A DNA stretch of 64,000 bases from Paenibacillus camerounensis (GCF_000723885.1 NZ_CCDG010000055.1:58409-122408); one strand, 5' to 3'. Shown: positions 50,833-61,211, numbered from the stretch's first letter. Notes: generated by a model not told the origin, from the letters alone. Made by a program: numbers and translations.

Positions 50833-50904
50833 ACGCGGCTCCTTTTATATCTGTCTTAATTTATTCTATAATAGCCGTAACGGCCTGAAGAGAAGAGGAG
50901 ATTC

Positions 50905-51831
50905 ATGACCAGCATAACCAGCCCAAATCCCAAATATCATATAGCAGACAGCCGGTACAGCATCCAGCATATGAAGCGCAAAGGCATTACCGCTATGCCG
51001 CGCCCCCATAGACATGAATTAATAGAGCTGTATTATCTGCTGGAAGGGGAGCGCGTCTACTTTGTCGATGACAGGGTGATCACCGTTCATAAAGGCGAGC
51101 TGATTCTCATCCAAGGCAACGAGCTTCATTCCACAGCCAGCTCAGAAATCGCCGAATTTGAACGGATTCTGATTAATTATGATCCGGCTCTGCTGCCGGT
51201 GCAGCTGCGCAGCAGAGCGCAGTGGTTCCACAGCCGCAGCTACCGGCTATTCAGGCTTACACTGCGCGAACAGGACGAGGCGGAAAGCCTGCTGAACCGG
51301 ATGCTGGAGGAATGCCGGCTGCAGAAGCCCTTCTATGAGACCTGCATCATAACGCTTCTCACCGAGCTGATGATTCTGCTGCAGCGTTCCGAGACTACCT
51401 CACAGGCCGGAGCAACCAAGCATCCGCTCCACCAGCTGGTTACGGAAGTTGCCACCTACATCCGCGGCCATTACCGCGAGTCACTGACCCTTGAGCAGAC
51501 GGCCGGGCATTTTTTCATCAGCCCCTCTTATTTGAGCCGGGTGTTCCACCGTCTGACAGGATTTCATTTCCGTGAATACATCGTTCATATCCGGGTCAGG
51601 GAAGCTGAACGTCTGCTCGCCGGTTCGGCGGATAAAATCCAGGAGATCGCCTCGGCGGTCGGCTTCGAGCATCTCTCCCACTTTAATAAAACCTTCAAAA
51701 AATCAACGGGGCTGACTCCGCTTCAATACCGGAAGGAAGCCAAAGCCCGGCCGTCGTCCGGCTCCCGGATTACCGGAGAGGCCGTAGACCATGACATTAT
51801 TTTAACTCCGGCTGATGGACAGCTGATCTGA
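50905..51831 (+). CDS. AraC-family regulator with cupin sensor domain
   Basis: The 308-residue protein has an N-terminal cupin (RPHRHELIELYYLLEG near 33 and GELILIQGNELH) and a C-terminal AraC domain with two helix-turn-helix motifs (LEQTAGHFFISPSYLSRVFH, IQEIASAVGFEHLSHFNKTF). Cupin-AraC proteins sense sugars. Its place between the pectinesterase and GH28 operons marks it as their likely regulator. Its end overlaps the GH28 end by 30 bp in convergent direction. TATAAT lies at 50867-50872, and GAAGAGGAG precedes the ATG. Confidence 0.88.
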   Translation: MTSITSPNPKYHIADSRYSIQHMKRKGITAMPRPHRHELIELYYLLEGERVYFVDDRVITVHKGELILIQGNELHSTASSEIAEFERILINYDPALLPVQLRSRAQWFHSRSYRLFRLTLREQDEAESLLNRMLEECRLQKPFYETCIITLLTELMILLQRSETTSQAGATKHPLHQLVTEVATYIRGHYRESLTLEQTAGHFFISPSYLSRVFHRLTGFHFREYIVHIRVREAERLLAGSADKIQEIASAVGFEHLSHFNKTFKKSTGLTPLQYRKEAKARPSSGSRITGEAVDHDIILTPADGQLI

Positions 51832-53256
51832 ATTCGTGACAGAGACGTTTCTGCATTTATGAATCTGCACCTCAGGCAATTCTTCAGTCTGCAGACCGAT
51901 GTTATCAAGTCTTAACCCGTCGCCGTTACGCAGGATGATGCCGCGCTTGCTGACGGCTTGCAGATTCCCAACCGTTAGTTCAGCGAGCGGCAGCTCCGGT
52001 AATCCGTTCACCAGCAGTGCGGTATCCGCCCCCTGGCAGACAATATTGCGGAGGGTGATGTTCCGGAACTGCGGTGTTTCTTCGGTTACCGGCAGCAGCT
52101 CCTCATCATGCCCCTCCGAGCCCTCTACACCTGCGTAGAACATGTGGAAGGACACTGCTTCATGAAGGATACCGCTCATGTCGATGTTCTCCATAACAAT
52201 ATCCTCAACAACACCGCCTCTGCCTCTGGTGCTCTTGAAGCGCAGCCCGATATCAGTTCCCATGAACAGGCAGTCATGCACTCTGACCGCATGCACACCG
52301 CCGGACATTTCACTGCCGATGACCACTCCCCCGTGGCCGTGATACACGGTGCAATGACGGATTGTGATATAGCTGCAAGGTATACCCAATCTCCGGCCTT
52401 CTTCATCCTTGCCCGATTTCAGGCAGATGGCGTCATCCCCTACATCGAAGCTGCAATGCTCGACAAGCGCATGGCTGCAGGATTCCAGGTCAATTCCGTC
52501 CCCGTTCTGCGAATACCAGGGATTACGCACCTGGACCTTCCGTACCGTAATCTGCTCACAGGCCATCGGATGCAGGTTCCAGGCAGGCGAATTCTGAAAG
52601 GTCGGACCTTCCAGCAGTACCCTGCGGCAGTTCCGCAGGCTAAGCAGCACAGGCCGGAGATAGGCCCGTGCAGGCAGATAAGCCTCTACACTCGTATCCC
52701 CGCTCTCCTGCAGGCTGCGTACGTACGCCTCCCCTTCCATCGCTTCGCGCGACGGCCACCACATCTCTCCTGCTTCATCAAGCACCCCGCCGGAGCCGGT
52801 CAGCTTCTTCCACTGCAATTCTGTCATCTTGAAGCGTTTGACCGGACGCCAGCCCTCTCCGCCGCCGTCGAATATTCCATCGCCTGTAATTGCCACATCG
52901 CTCAGACCCTCACCGTCCAGCGGTGACTGGCAGCGCCAGCCGGATGTACCCTCATAGTAGGAAGGCTGCAGCGGGTACAAAACCGGGTCCGGGACAAACT
53001 GTACCAGCGCTCCTACCTGGGCATGCAGGTTGGTCCGGCTGCGGAGGGTAAGCGGGCCTGTACGCCAGATTCCCTGCGGAATAATAACCGTTCCGCCTCC
53101 GGCAGCAGCGCAGGCATCAAGCGCAGCCTGAATGGCAGAGGTACACAGCGAGAAGACTCCGGCTTCTGCACCATACTCCGTAATATAAAAAGTCCGATCC
53201 GGAATCTGCGGAAGCTCCGGAAGCGGATAAGCTTCAATTATTGGATTAATACTCAT
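51802..53256 (-). CDS. GH28 polygalacturonase / exo-galacturonosidase, cytosolic
   Basis: The 484-residue beta-helix protein has the GH28 signature. NGDGIDLESC contains Asp253 and Asp256, GDDAICLKSG contains the Asp pair 274-275, GHGGVVIGSE contains His308, and RFKST follows. An N-terminal extension of 20 residues precedes the fold. There is no signal peptide, so it should cut oligogalacturonides inside the cell, most likely as an exo-enzyme. It begins 17 bp after the GH43 stop, so the two form an operon. Confidence 0.9.
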   Translation of the reverse strand: MSINPIIEAYPLPELPQIPDRTFYITEYGAEAGVFSLCTSAIQAALDACAAAGGGTVIIPQGIWRTGPLTLRSRTNLHAQVGALVQFVPDPVLYPLQPSYYEGTSGWRCQSPLDGEGLSDVAITGDGIFDGGGEGWRPVKRFKMTELQWKKLTGSGGVLDEAGEMWWPSREAMEGEAYVRSLQESGDTSVEAYLPARAYLRPVLLSLRNCRRVLLEGPTFQNSPAWNLHPMACEQITVRKVQVRNPWYSQNGDGIDLESCSHALVEHCSFDVGDDAICLKSGKDEEGRRLGIPCSYITIRHCTVYHGHGGVVIGSEMSGGVHAVRVHDCLFMGTDIGLRFKSTRGRGGVVEDIVMENIDMSGILHEAVSFHMFYAGVEGSEGHDEELLPVTEETPQFRNITLRNIVCQGADTALLVNGLPELPLAELTVGNLQAVSKRGIILRNGDGLRLDNIGLQTEELPEVQIHKCRNVSVTNSDQLSISRS

Positions 53257-53273
53257 TATTATTTCCCCCTTCC

Positions 53274-54839
53274 CTATTCAAGCCCTTCATAGCTGAACCA
53301 GTCGAAATCTGCAGCATTAATGCTTTCCGCCCCCTGAGAGCTGGCATACATACCAATGTATGCCCCGGTAAAGCCTCCTGCCAGATCGGTACTAAGCACC
53401 GTTCCGTCCGCCTTCTCATACAGTGCAGTCCATTTATCGGATTCAGAGGTTCTGTAATAGAAGCTGTATTCCTGTCCCTTTGCTTCCACCTTGAACTGCA
53501 CTTTGCCCGGTGTGTATGCTCTGGAAGCCAGCAGCTGCTCACTGCCGCCGCGGCGCTCGATCAGGCGGAGCACCTGCTGGCCCGCATCCTGCCCTAATTC
53601 ATAGCGGAAATGATAGTTTTCATTCTGCAGCAGGACAAGTCCGGCTGCTTCACCCTCCTGCACCGGGCTGAACATCATATCCGCCGCAGCGCGGAAGCTG
53701 AGGTGCTGCTGCCGTCTGCCGATAAAGGACGGATTCTCCACTTCGGAGAGCCGCTGCGGCTTCAGGCGAAGCCGCAGATAACCCGGCTTATCGGTTAGAC
53801 TCCAGAATTCGCCGCGCGGTGTCCGCAGGAAATTCCAGCTCAGGCCCAGTCTGCTATCCGCAAAATCATCACGCGCCGGCAGCTCGGGCCACTTAGTCTC
53901 CGGCAGATCCGGTGCGGCTGACTCAAATTCCAGCACGCCTTTGCCGGGATTCACTACAGGCCACTCATTCTCCCAGGCTACCGGGGTGAGAAAGGTTTCG
54001 CGCCCCAGGTTGCGGTAATAGCCGCCGCAGGTCCGTGAAGCCAGACAGAACATCCACCAGTCCCCGTGCTGGGTCTCGACCAGCTCGCCGTGCCCGACGT
54101 TAACAATCGGATATTGTCTGCCTAGATGGCGGTGGGTCAGGATCGGATTGGCCTTGTGCCCTTCATATGGCCCTGCTACATGTTTACTTCTTGCGATGGT
54201 AATTGCATGGGTATGTCCGGTGCCGCCTTCGGCGATCAGCACATAATACCAGTCCCGGATCCGGTAGACATGCGGACCTTCCTGTGCGTGAGCCACTTTA
54301 AGCGCGCCCTGCCAGATACTGATTTTTGGTCCTGTCAGCTTACCTGCCTCCAGGTCAATTTCCTGCAGCCAGATGTCCATATGCTTCGGATAATCCTGGC
54401 CTTCAGGCGGAACGCGGTTGCCGGTGTAGTACACCTTCCCGTCTTCATCGAAGAATAGCGAAGAGTCGATGCCGGGAGCATCCTCCAGCCAGACCGGATC
54501 AGACCAGTCTCCGGCGGGATCAGTGGCGGTGACATAGAAGTTGTGCTGGTTTTTGTCATTATCGACATAGGTTGTAATCATATAGAAGATTCCCTGATGA
54601 TAGCGCAGAGTCGGCGCCCAAATGCCCATCGAAGGAATCGTATGATCTAAATTAAGCTGCGAGGGGCGGTCAAGCACATGGCCAAGCTGCCGCCAGTTGA
54701 CCAGATCCTTGCTGTGGAAGATCGGAACGCCGGGGAAAAATTCAAAGCTGGAGGTAACCAGATAATAATCCTCACCGACACGGATGGCCGAAGGGTCAGG
54801 GTAAAAGCCCGGCATAACCGGATTGCGGAATGTTCTCAA
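53274..54839 (-). CDS. GH43 beta-xylosidase / alpha-L-arabinofuranosidase
   Basis: The 521-residue cytosolic protein has a five-bladed propeller with the GH43 triad Asp15 (YPDPS), Asp125 (GIDSSLFFD) and Glu187 (AQEGPHVY). A C-terminal jelly-roll domain follows from about residue 320. This layout fits subfamilies that act on arabinoxylan or arabinan side chains. It is first in the operon with GH28, which suggests that it trims arabinose from pectin or xylan oligomers. The exact substrate is open. Confidence 0.9.
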   Translation of the reverse strand: MRTFRNPVMPGFYPDPSAIRVGEDYYLVTSSFEFFPGVPIFHSKDLVNWRQLGHVLDRPSQLNLDHTIPSMGIWAPTLRYHQGIFYMITTYVDNDKNQHNFYVTATDPAGDWSDPVWLEDAPGIDSSLFFDEDGKVYYTGNRVPPEGQDYPKHMDIWLQEIDLEAGKLTGPKISIWQGALKVAHAQEGPHVYRIRDWYYVLIAEGGTGHTHAITIARSKHVAGPYEGHKANPILTHRHLGRQYPIVNVGHGELVETQHGDWWMFCLASRTCGGYYRNLGRETFLTPVAWENEWPVVNPGKGVLEFESAAPDLPETKWPELPARDDFADSRLGLSWNFLRTPRGEFWSLTDKPGYLRLRLKPQRLSEVENPSFIGRRQQHLSFRAAADMMFSPVQEGEAAGLVLLQNENYHFRYELGQDAGQQVLRLIERRGGSEQLLASRAYTPGKVQFKVEAKGQEYSFYYRTSESDKWTALYEKADGTVLSTDLAGGFTGAYIGMYASSQGAESINAADFDWFSYEGLE

Positions 54840-55040
54840 TACAAGAAGCCTCCTTAGGGCGGAAAATATGTAAGCACCACCAATTATAGTTCGCCCATGT
54901 TCAACTTTCTTGCAATTTCCATGCTCAATTTGTTCATTTTTATACTTTCATGCTCTATCCTTGCTTTTTCACACCTTGTCAGGAGATTCCCCGTCCCACT
55001 AGAATAGGTATAGATGGATTTACACGAAGGGGCGATCAGC

Positions 55041-57269
55041 TTGGGCAAAAGAAAGAGATTATACACCCGTTTTTTTATGAGCCTGACCACAATATCTGTC
55101 TGCTGCATACTCGTGCTGGCTGTTGTCATCTTTTTCTGGTACCGTAATATTTCAATAGCCAATGTGAACAAGGCCAACCGGAATGTGCTGCTTAATACTG
55201 AAACCGTATTCAAGAACTATAAGGAAATCGTCCAGAATTACACGATGGATTTCTATGCCAACCCGAACATCAACGCGTTGATGATGAACGGAGATACAAG
55301 CTGGAGCGACCAGCTGTACAGTGCCTTGAGCCAGATTAAGGGTGCCCTGGTGGTTAACCAGTACCTGGAGAACGCTTATATTTTTGGTGTAGATGAGCCT
55401 GTTGCGATGTTTGAAAATATGCCGCTGAGTCCGGAATCCAAGCTGCAGCTGGCAGAGCGGATGCGGGATAGCCGGATTGTTGAATCTCCGTTCCTGTGGG
55501 ATGCCGCCTTAAATAACGGCACCCCGGTAAAGCTGATGACCGTTTTTTATAATGACCGGGCTTTTGCGGACAGTGAATATTACGGGGCTGTTGCCTTGAC
55601 GGTAAACTTGTCCAAGCTGCAAAACAATCTTTTCACTCAGACTGAAGGCGAGACCACCCGCTACGCGGTGCTGGACCGAAACGGGACAGTGCTTATGCAC
55701 AGTGCGCTTTCAGGTGATCCGCTGGAAACAGCAATGACGAATCAGATAGTGGACTCCGCCCTGGAGCAGGGATCCTTTGTTTATAAGGGAGGCGGGGAAG
55801 CCCGTCTGGTTACTTTTGTATACTCACCCAAGGATAAACTGTGGTTCATGTCGGACACCCCCTATAAGGACAGCATCCGGGATATATCGAGCGCCCGTAA
55901 TCTGATGATTACGCTGTGTCTTGCCCTGATAGCAGCAGCAGCCGTCGTCTCCGGACTGATCTCCCGGCAAATGTACCAGCCGATCGGCCGGCTGTTCGGC
56001 AATATCCTCCATCTGTCCGGCAATGAGGAGGCGCTGAAGAGAGGCGGTGATTTCGCCTCTGCCAGCCAGGAGCTGGAAATGATCGGAGCTCGGCTCAACC
56101 AGCTAAAAAAAGAAAGTGACGACAGCGCACTGATGCGCTGGCTGCTCTCCCCACGCAGGGCTCCTGACGAATCCGTTAAGCCCAATATGAGCCTGGGCAC
56201 GGCCGGGGGAGCATACTGCGTATGTGTGCTTGCAGTGATGGAGGAGCTTCCAGCTCCCACACTGCAGCAGATATGCGGCGATGCAGTTGCACAGATCCGT
56301 ACGGAATTCTCCGGACTGGCTGCTGTACAGGCTTTTCACCCGCATGAAGGGTCGGCGGTCCTTATCTTAAGTGAGCTTCACAGCGGAAGCTTAGGAGATT
56401 ATGCCCTCTACCGCAGTAACTGGGAGGCGCTCGCAGTAGGGCTAACACAGCCCGGAGTACGCTGTGCACTCGGTATCAGCGGCTTGACGGATGATCTCAG
56501 CCTCCTGAAGCCGAATTATATTGAAGCGGCCAACGGGCTCCATTATGTTAAATTTCTGGAACAACGCAACATTGTTTTTGCTGATGACACAATTCACCTG
56601 AACAGCAGTCCGGTACCTGACAGCACGTTAGAACCGGTGCTGCAGTCTGTCAGATTGCCTGAACAGCGAAGCCATATCCCCCAGGCGGTGGAGCGTCTGC
56701 TTGCCGTTGTGACCGGCTACCGGATAGAACTGGCCATAATCGCCGTATGCAGGCTGGCTCAGGAGCTTGAGCGCACTGCCGGTCCGGGCAGTGAAATCCG
56801 GCATTCCGGATTTCTGGATTACTACCAGGCGATCTCACAGCTCCAGAGCTATGACAAGCTGCGCGGCTGGCTGGAGGAATGCTGTTATACTGCTGCCGGC
56901 CGGATCGATGGCATGAGTGCTGTGCAGTCCCGTAGTGTCGCGGCTGAAGCCATCATCTACATCAGGGAGCGTTACAATGACCCCGGGCTGTCGCTTAACT
57001 CGCTTGCCCAGAAGCTGTCGCTCAGCCCGGCGTACCTCAGCAGGCTAATTGCCGAAGAAGTAGGCTGCAGCTTTCCCGATTTTGTCAATTTGGTCCGGCT
57101 GGAGCAGGCTGAGCTGCTGCTGGTTAACGAGCTCGGGCTGGATATCCGGGACATCGCCGGCAAGGTTGGTTATAACAGCAGCACCTACTTTACCACGCAA
57201 TTTAAAAAGCGCTACGGGGTGACCCCGTCCAAATGGCGGATGAGCCATATTCTGCGGCAGCAGGATTAA
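55041..57269 (+). CDS. YesS-like membrane AraC regulator
   Basis: The protein of about 742 residues has a membrane helix near residues 15-35, an extracellular double-Cache-like sensor (40-275), a second helix near 285-305, a GGDEF-like remnant or linker and a C-terminal AraC domain (LNSLAQKLSLSPAYLSRLI, IRDIAGKVGYNSSTYFTTQF). YesS-type regulators sense extracellular oligosaccharides and switch on pectin genes. The ATG at 55014 has no good ribosome site; GAAGGGG lies 8 bases before the TTG at 55041, so I prefer that start. It is divergent from GH43 and upstream of the transporter. Confidence 0.85.
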   Translation: MGKRKRLYTRFFMSLTTISVCCILVLAVVIFFWYRNISIANVNKANRNVLLNTETVFKNYKEIVQNYTMDFYANPNINALMMNGDTSWSDQLYSALSQIKGALVVNQYLENAYIFGVDEPVAMFENMPLSPESKLQLAERMRDSRIVESPFLWDAALNNGTPVKLMTVFYNDRAFADSEYYGAVALTVNLSKLQNNLFTQTEGETTRYAVLDRNGTVLMHSALSGDPLETAMTNQIVDSALEQGSFVYKGGGEARLVTFVYSPKDKLWFMSDTPYKDSIRDISSARNLMITLCLALIAAAAVVSGLISRQMYQPIGRLFGNILHLSGNEEALKRGGDFASASQELEMIGARLNQLKKESDDSALMRWLLSPRRAPDESVKPNMSLGTAGGAYCVCVLAVMEELPAPTLQQICGDAVAQIRTEFSGLAAVQAFHPHEGSAVLILSELHSGSLGDYALYRSNWEALAVGLTQPGVRCALGISGLTDDLSLLKPNYIEAANGLHYVKFLEQRNIVFADDTIHLNSSPVPDSTLEPVLQSVRLPEQRSHIPQAVERLLAVVTGYRIELAIIAVCRLAQELERTAGPGSEIRHSGFLDYYQAISQLQSYDKLRGWLEECCYTAAGRIDGMSAVQSRSVAAEAIIYIRERYNDPGLSLNSLAQKLSLSPAYLSRLIAEEVGCSFPDFVNLVRLEQAELLLVNELGLDIRDIAGKVGYNSSTYFTTQFKKRYGVTPSKWRMSHILRQQD

Positions 57270-57307
57270 CGCGCAATGCAGTCCCCGTAGTGGTGGCGAA
57301 GGGCAAT

Positions 57308-57356
57308 AAAAAGAGATGTTCGAATGCAGCAGCTGGCTGTCCGGACATCTCTTTTT
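57308..57356 (+). terminator. terminator after the YesS-like gene
   Basis: AAAAAGAGATGT pairs perfectly with ACATCTCTTTTT, giving a strong two-way terminator. Confidence 0.9.
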
Positions 57357-57548
57357 GCACGAGTATGCCAGGCCAATTCTGCCTACAGTATTCCAGACAA
57401 TCATCAAAAAGTCTCCCATTTATGCCTGTTTCTCCCCCTGTTTGCCCCCCGGATACGCCTTTTCATGCCCAAAACGCAGAAAAATGAAGCCTTTTACGTT
57501 TTTTTAAGCCCGTAATTTCCGCTTTTTTTAACTTTTCCCCGTTTATTT

Positions 57549-57562
57549 TGGTAGCGTTTACA
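57549..57562. promoter_or_regulatory. cre site before the ABC sugar transporter
   Basis: TGGTAGCGTTTACA fits the cre consensus TGNNANCGNTNNCA at every fixed base. It lies 88 bp before the first permease gene, so CcpA could repress uptake when a better sugar is present. The rest of the 380-bp gap holds the terminator and no gene. Confidence 0.6.
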
Positions 57563-57649
57563 TATGCATCAGACTTATGCTTTGCCTTGTAAAGCGTGCT
57601 GCTGAAGCACGGAAGAAATGATAACGCCAGCATAAAGGAGTGACTGTTA

Positions 57650-58630
57650 ATGATCCAAGAGGCTGCACCCGGAACACCGGTACGGCACAGCCCGGGCCCC
57701 AAGACTTCCCGTATCGGAAGACTCCGCAAATCGCTTAGGCGGGACAGCTCGCTGTACCTGCTCGCCCTGCCGGGCATCATTATTCTGATTCTGTTTGCCT
57801 ACCTGCCGATGAGCGGCCTGATTCTCGTCTTTAAGAACTACAACTATAATGACGGAATCTTCGGCAGCCCGTGGGCCGGCTTCTCCAACTTTGAATTTTT
57901 CTTTTCCAGTATGGAGGATGCCCTGCGGGCTACCCGCAACACCGTAATGTTGAATGCGCTTTATATGCTGACCGGCACCTTCTGCTCTGTGGCGATCGCC
58001 GTTATTCTGAACGAGCTGCGCAGCAAGTGGTTTATTAAGGTGACGCAGAGCGTGATGTTTTTCCCCTATTTTATCTCTTGGATTATTATCGGGGCGATCC
58101 TCTTCTCCCTGCTGGATTATGACAAAGGCATTCTCAACCAGCTGCTTCAGGCGCTCGGGCTCAGTCAAATGGACTGGTACTCCAGTCCGTGGCTGTTTGT
58201 AGTCATCCTGGTGCTGGCGAATATCTGGAAAAGCGCCGGCTATGGCGCCATCATCTACTATGCTGTGCTGCAGGGGATCGATACCTCTTATTATGAAGCG
58301 GCCAAAATCGACGGGGCTTCCCGGTGGCAGATCATTACCAAAATCACCGTTCCGATGCTAATTCCTTCCATTATATTAATGACCCTGCTCGGGATCGGCG
58401 GGATGCTGAAGGGCGACCTGAGTATGATTATGGGCGTCACCTTCCTTAACCCGCTGCTGCTGCCGACCACCGATATCATTGACGTCTATGTCTACCGCAC
58501 AGCCATCCGGTCCGGCGAATTCGGCTTTGCTTCAGCCATTACCCTGTACCAGTCCGTCTTTGGCTTCATTCTGGTGCTGCTGGCCAACAAGCTGGCGGGC
58601 TGGTATGACAAAGACAGCAAACTATTTTAG
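57650..58630 (+). CDS. ABC sugar transporter permease, LplB type
   Basis: The 326-residue protein has six membrane helices and the EAA loop EAAKIDGASRWQIITKITVP near residue 215. The N-terminal 30 residues are cytosolic. It pairs with the next gene as the second permease of a family-1 oligosaccharide importer (LplB/YtdP-like, which lacks a dedicated ATPase gene). Given the neighbours, pectic or xylan oligomers are the likely load. AAAGGAGTG precedes the ATG. Confidence 0.9.
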   Translation: MIQEAAPGTPVRHSPGPKTSRIGRLRKSLRRDSSLYLLALPGIIILILFAYLPMSGLILVFKNYNYNDGIFGSPWAGFSNFEFFFSSMEDALRATRNTVMLNALYMLTGTFCSVAIAVILNELRSKWFIKVTQSVMFFPYFISWIIIGAILFSLLDYDKGILNQLLQALGLSQMDWYSSPWLFVVILVLANIWKSAGYGAIIYYAVLQGIDTSYYEAAKIDGASRWQIITKITVPMLIPSIILMTLLGIGGMLKGDLSMIMGVTFLNPLLLPTTDIIDVYVYRTAIRSGEFGFASAITLYQSVFGFILVLLANKLAGWYDKDSKLF

Positions 58631-58642
58631 GAGGCCAGAATC

Positions 58643-59527
58643 ATGCCCGCTACTGAAAATAAAGGCCTGCTCGTTTTCTTTTACATCTGCATCGCTGTAT
58701 TCTCGGTCATCTGCCTTGTACCGTTTGTGCTGGCGGTGTCCGGCTCACTTTCCACGGAATCGAGAATTGCCGCCGAAGGCTACTCCTTCTGGCCGCGCGG
58801 CTTCAGCCTGGAAACATATCAGTTCCTGTTCGGCTCCAAAGCCGAGCAGATCATACGGGCATACTCTATGTCGCTCGTTGTAACCGTTCTCGGTACCCTC
58901 ACCGCCGTGCTGGTGACTACCGCCTATGCCTACGTCATTTCTGTCAAAGGCTTCCGGCTCAAGAACGTCTTCGCCTTCTTTGCCTACTTCACCATGCTGT
59001 TCAGCGGCGGAACACTGCCGTGGTATCTGCTCAGCACCAAATATTATCATCTCGGGGATACGCTGCTCGGACTGTTTATTCCTTATGTGCTAAGTGTCTT
59101 CCTGATGTTCCTGATGGCTAATTACTTCCGCAGCATTCCGCATGAAATCGTGGAGTCAGCGCAGATTGACGGTGCGGGCCACCTGAGGATCTTTTTCAGC
59201 ATTATGATCCCGCTCGGCCGGGTCGGGCTGGTTACGATCTCCCTTTTCTACGCGTTGCAGTTCTGGAATGACTTCTACCTGCCGCTGATGCTGGTGACCG
59301 ACCAGGAGCTCTATACGATCCAATATCTGATGTACAACATGATGGCCAACATCCAGTTCCTTGCCTCCGGCAATGCTGCACATGTTGGAGGCGCTATCAT
59401 TGCCCCGCCGCTGGAAACAGCCAAAATGGCCATGACCTGCCTGACCGTTCTGCCGATCGCCATACTGTATCCGTTTCTTCAGAGCTTTTTCGTTAAAGGG
59501 ATTATTGTCGGATCAGTCAAAGGCTGA
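58643..59527 (+). CDS. ABC sugar transporter permease, LplC/YtcP type
   Basis: The 294-residue protein has six membrane helices and the EAA loop ESAQIDGAGHLRIFFSIMIP near residue 171. It begins 12 bp after LplB, with GGAGG before the ATG. The end, FFVKGIIVGSVKG, is typical of MalG-like permeases. It forms the channel with the preceding gene. Confidence 0.9.
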   Translation: MPATENKGLLVFFYICIAVFSVICLVPFVLAVSGSLSTESRIAAEGYSFWPRGFSLETYQFLFGSKAEQIIRAYSMSLVVTVLGTLTAVLVTTAYAYVISVKGFRLKNVFAFFAYFTMLFSGGTLPWYLLSTKYYHLGDTLLGLFIPYVLSVFLMFLMANYFRSIPHEIVESAQIDGAGHLRIFFSIMIPLGRVGLVTISLFYALQFWNDFYLPLMLVTDQELYTIQYLMYNMMANIQFLASGNAAHVGGAIIAPPLETAKMAMTCLTVLPIAILYPFLQSFFVKGIIVGSVKG

Positions 59528-59661
59528 TTCCGGCATCCAGCAGCTATGCAGATTGCCCCAGGCTTGTGCCTCCGTATCCCGGCATGTTGTACAATGGGTA
59601 CAGGAGCACGGCCGATGCAATATACGCCTCATGTGTACATTCTAATTCAGGAGGGTTCATC

Positions 59662-61206
59662 ATGAACAAGAAAAAAGGTTGGATAAGTCTGCTCCTCTCC
59701 GCTGTGTTCCTGTTAAGCGCCTGCTCCCAGGGCAATAATGAAAGCGCTAACTCCGGCAATGTCGGCAGCACGGGCGGCGAAGAAACAACACCGTCATCTA
59801 CAGCTGACAGCACAAAGGACAACGCCACTTTGGCACCGGCCAAGCTGAAGATCGTCCTCTACGGCGATGAGTCTAACCGGATGAAGGAGCTGGCGAAGAC
59901 CGAGTTCTACGATGTAGTCAAAAAAGAAATCAATGCCGAGGTGGAATTCCAGTTCCTGCCCTGGACCGAATACGGCGGCGGTAAAACCGACCTGATGCTC
60001 TCAACGGGCGAGGATTTCGCCACCTATACCGACACCAACTACATGGTAAAATCAGTTGCCAAAGGCCTGTATGCCGATCTTACCCCATATGTCGCAGCTT
60101 TACCGGATCTGAGTAAAAATGTCGATGAAGCTTCCTTCACCGCCTTCCAGCTGAGCGGCAAGCAGTACGCGATTCCTGTAGGCAATAAGCCGAACTCCGC
60201 CGAATTTTACAGCGTGCTGGTCCGCCAGGATCTGCTGGAGGAGGTTGGCATGACCCAGGTGACTTCCCTGGCCGAGCTTGAGGCTTTTTATGATAAAGTC
60301 CATGCCGTTCATCCCGAGCTGGTCGGATATGCCGGTACCGATGCGCGCAGAATGCTGCTCTATGATTACACTGACCAAAACCTCTACTGGCAAAATGATT
60401 TTATCGCGCTTGATGAATCCGTCCAGGATGACAAGATCATCAGCTGGTTTGAAACCGAAGAATTCAAAGCTTATTCGAACCTGATGCGCGGCTGGTATGA
60501 CAAAGGCATTATTCCAAAATACGCCGCCACCAATGTGCCCCAGCTGCAGTCCGACTGGAACTCCGGCAAGGCCATGATCTGGGCTGGAACAGCAGCCCGT
60601 CCGTTCGAAGGGGCAGCTACCATTTCCCAGGCGGTTCCTGATGCCAAGCTGGTCAACTATTTCCTCGGCACCGGCCGTCCAAAAATCAGCCGTGGCACAT
60701 ACAGTACCGCCTTCTTCGTCTCTGCCGCAGCCAAGGACCCGGAACGGTATCTCATGTTCTTCAACCTGCTGCAAAAAAACCAGGAGCTGTATGACCTGTT
60801 CGCCTATGGTATTGAAGGCACCGACTACACCCTGGATGCGAACGGCCGCCTGACCAAAATCACCACCGATTCGCTCATTCCCGACTGGCTGCTGATGAAC
60901 AAAAACTTTATCCGCTTCGATAACACTGTACCGGATGATTTCATCGCCGATTACAAGGCCTGGGATGACGGAGCCATCATCTCCAAGGGTGCCGGCTTTA
61001 ACTTCGACAACACACCGGTCAAAAATGAAGAAACCAAGCTGAACGGTGTATTAACCGAATACCTTGCCCCGATCGGCAGCGGCTTCAGCGATTATGAAAC
61101 TGCCTTCCCGAAAGCGCTGGAGCGGCTGAAGGCGGCGGGCATCGACAAATATATTGCCGAGTACCAGAAGCAGTTCTCGGAATGGTATGCGAAGCAGTCG
61201 AAATAA
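59662..61206 (+). CDS. extracellular solute-binding lipoprotein of the ABC transporter (LplA-like)
   Basis: The 514-residue protein has a signal with lipobox LSAC (Cys21). An Asn/Ser/Gly/Thr-rich linker leads to a family-1 type solute-binding domain. It should capture oligosaccharides outside and hand them to the two permeases. CAGGAGGG precedes the ATG at 59662; the longer frame from 59566 lacks a ribosome site. It lies 134 bp after LplC and is followed by a terminator. Confidence 0.9.
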   Translation: MNKKKGWISLLLSAVFLLSACSQGNNESANSGNVGSTGGEETTPSSTADSTKDNATLAPAKLKIVLYGDESNRMKELAKTEFYDVVKKEINAEVEFQFLPWTEYGGGKTDLMLSTGEDFATYTDTNYMVKSVAKGLYADLTPYVAALPDLSKNVDEASFTAFQLSGKQYAIPVGNKPNSAEFYSVLVRQDLLEEVGMTQVTSLAELEAFYDKVHAVHPELVGYAGTDARRMLLYDYTDQNLYWQNDFIALDESVQDDKIISWFETEEFKAYSNLMRGWYDKGIIPKYAATNVPQLQSDWNSGKAMIWAGTAARPFEGAATISQAVPDAKLVNYFLGTGRPKISRGTYSTAFFVSAAAKDPERYLMFFNLLQKNQELYDLFAYGIEGTDYTLDANGRLTKITTDSLIPDWLLMNKNFIRFDNTVPDDFIADYKAWDDGAIISKGAGFNFDNTPVKNEETKLNGVLTEYLAPIGSGFSDYETAFPKALERLKAAGIDKYIAEYQKQFSEWYAKQSK

Positions 61207-61211
61207 ACACC

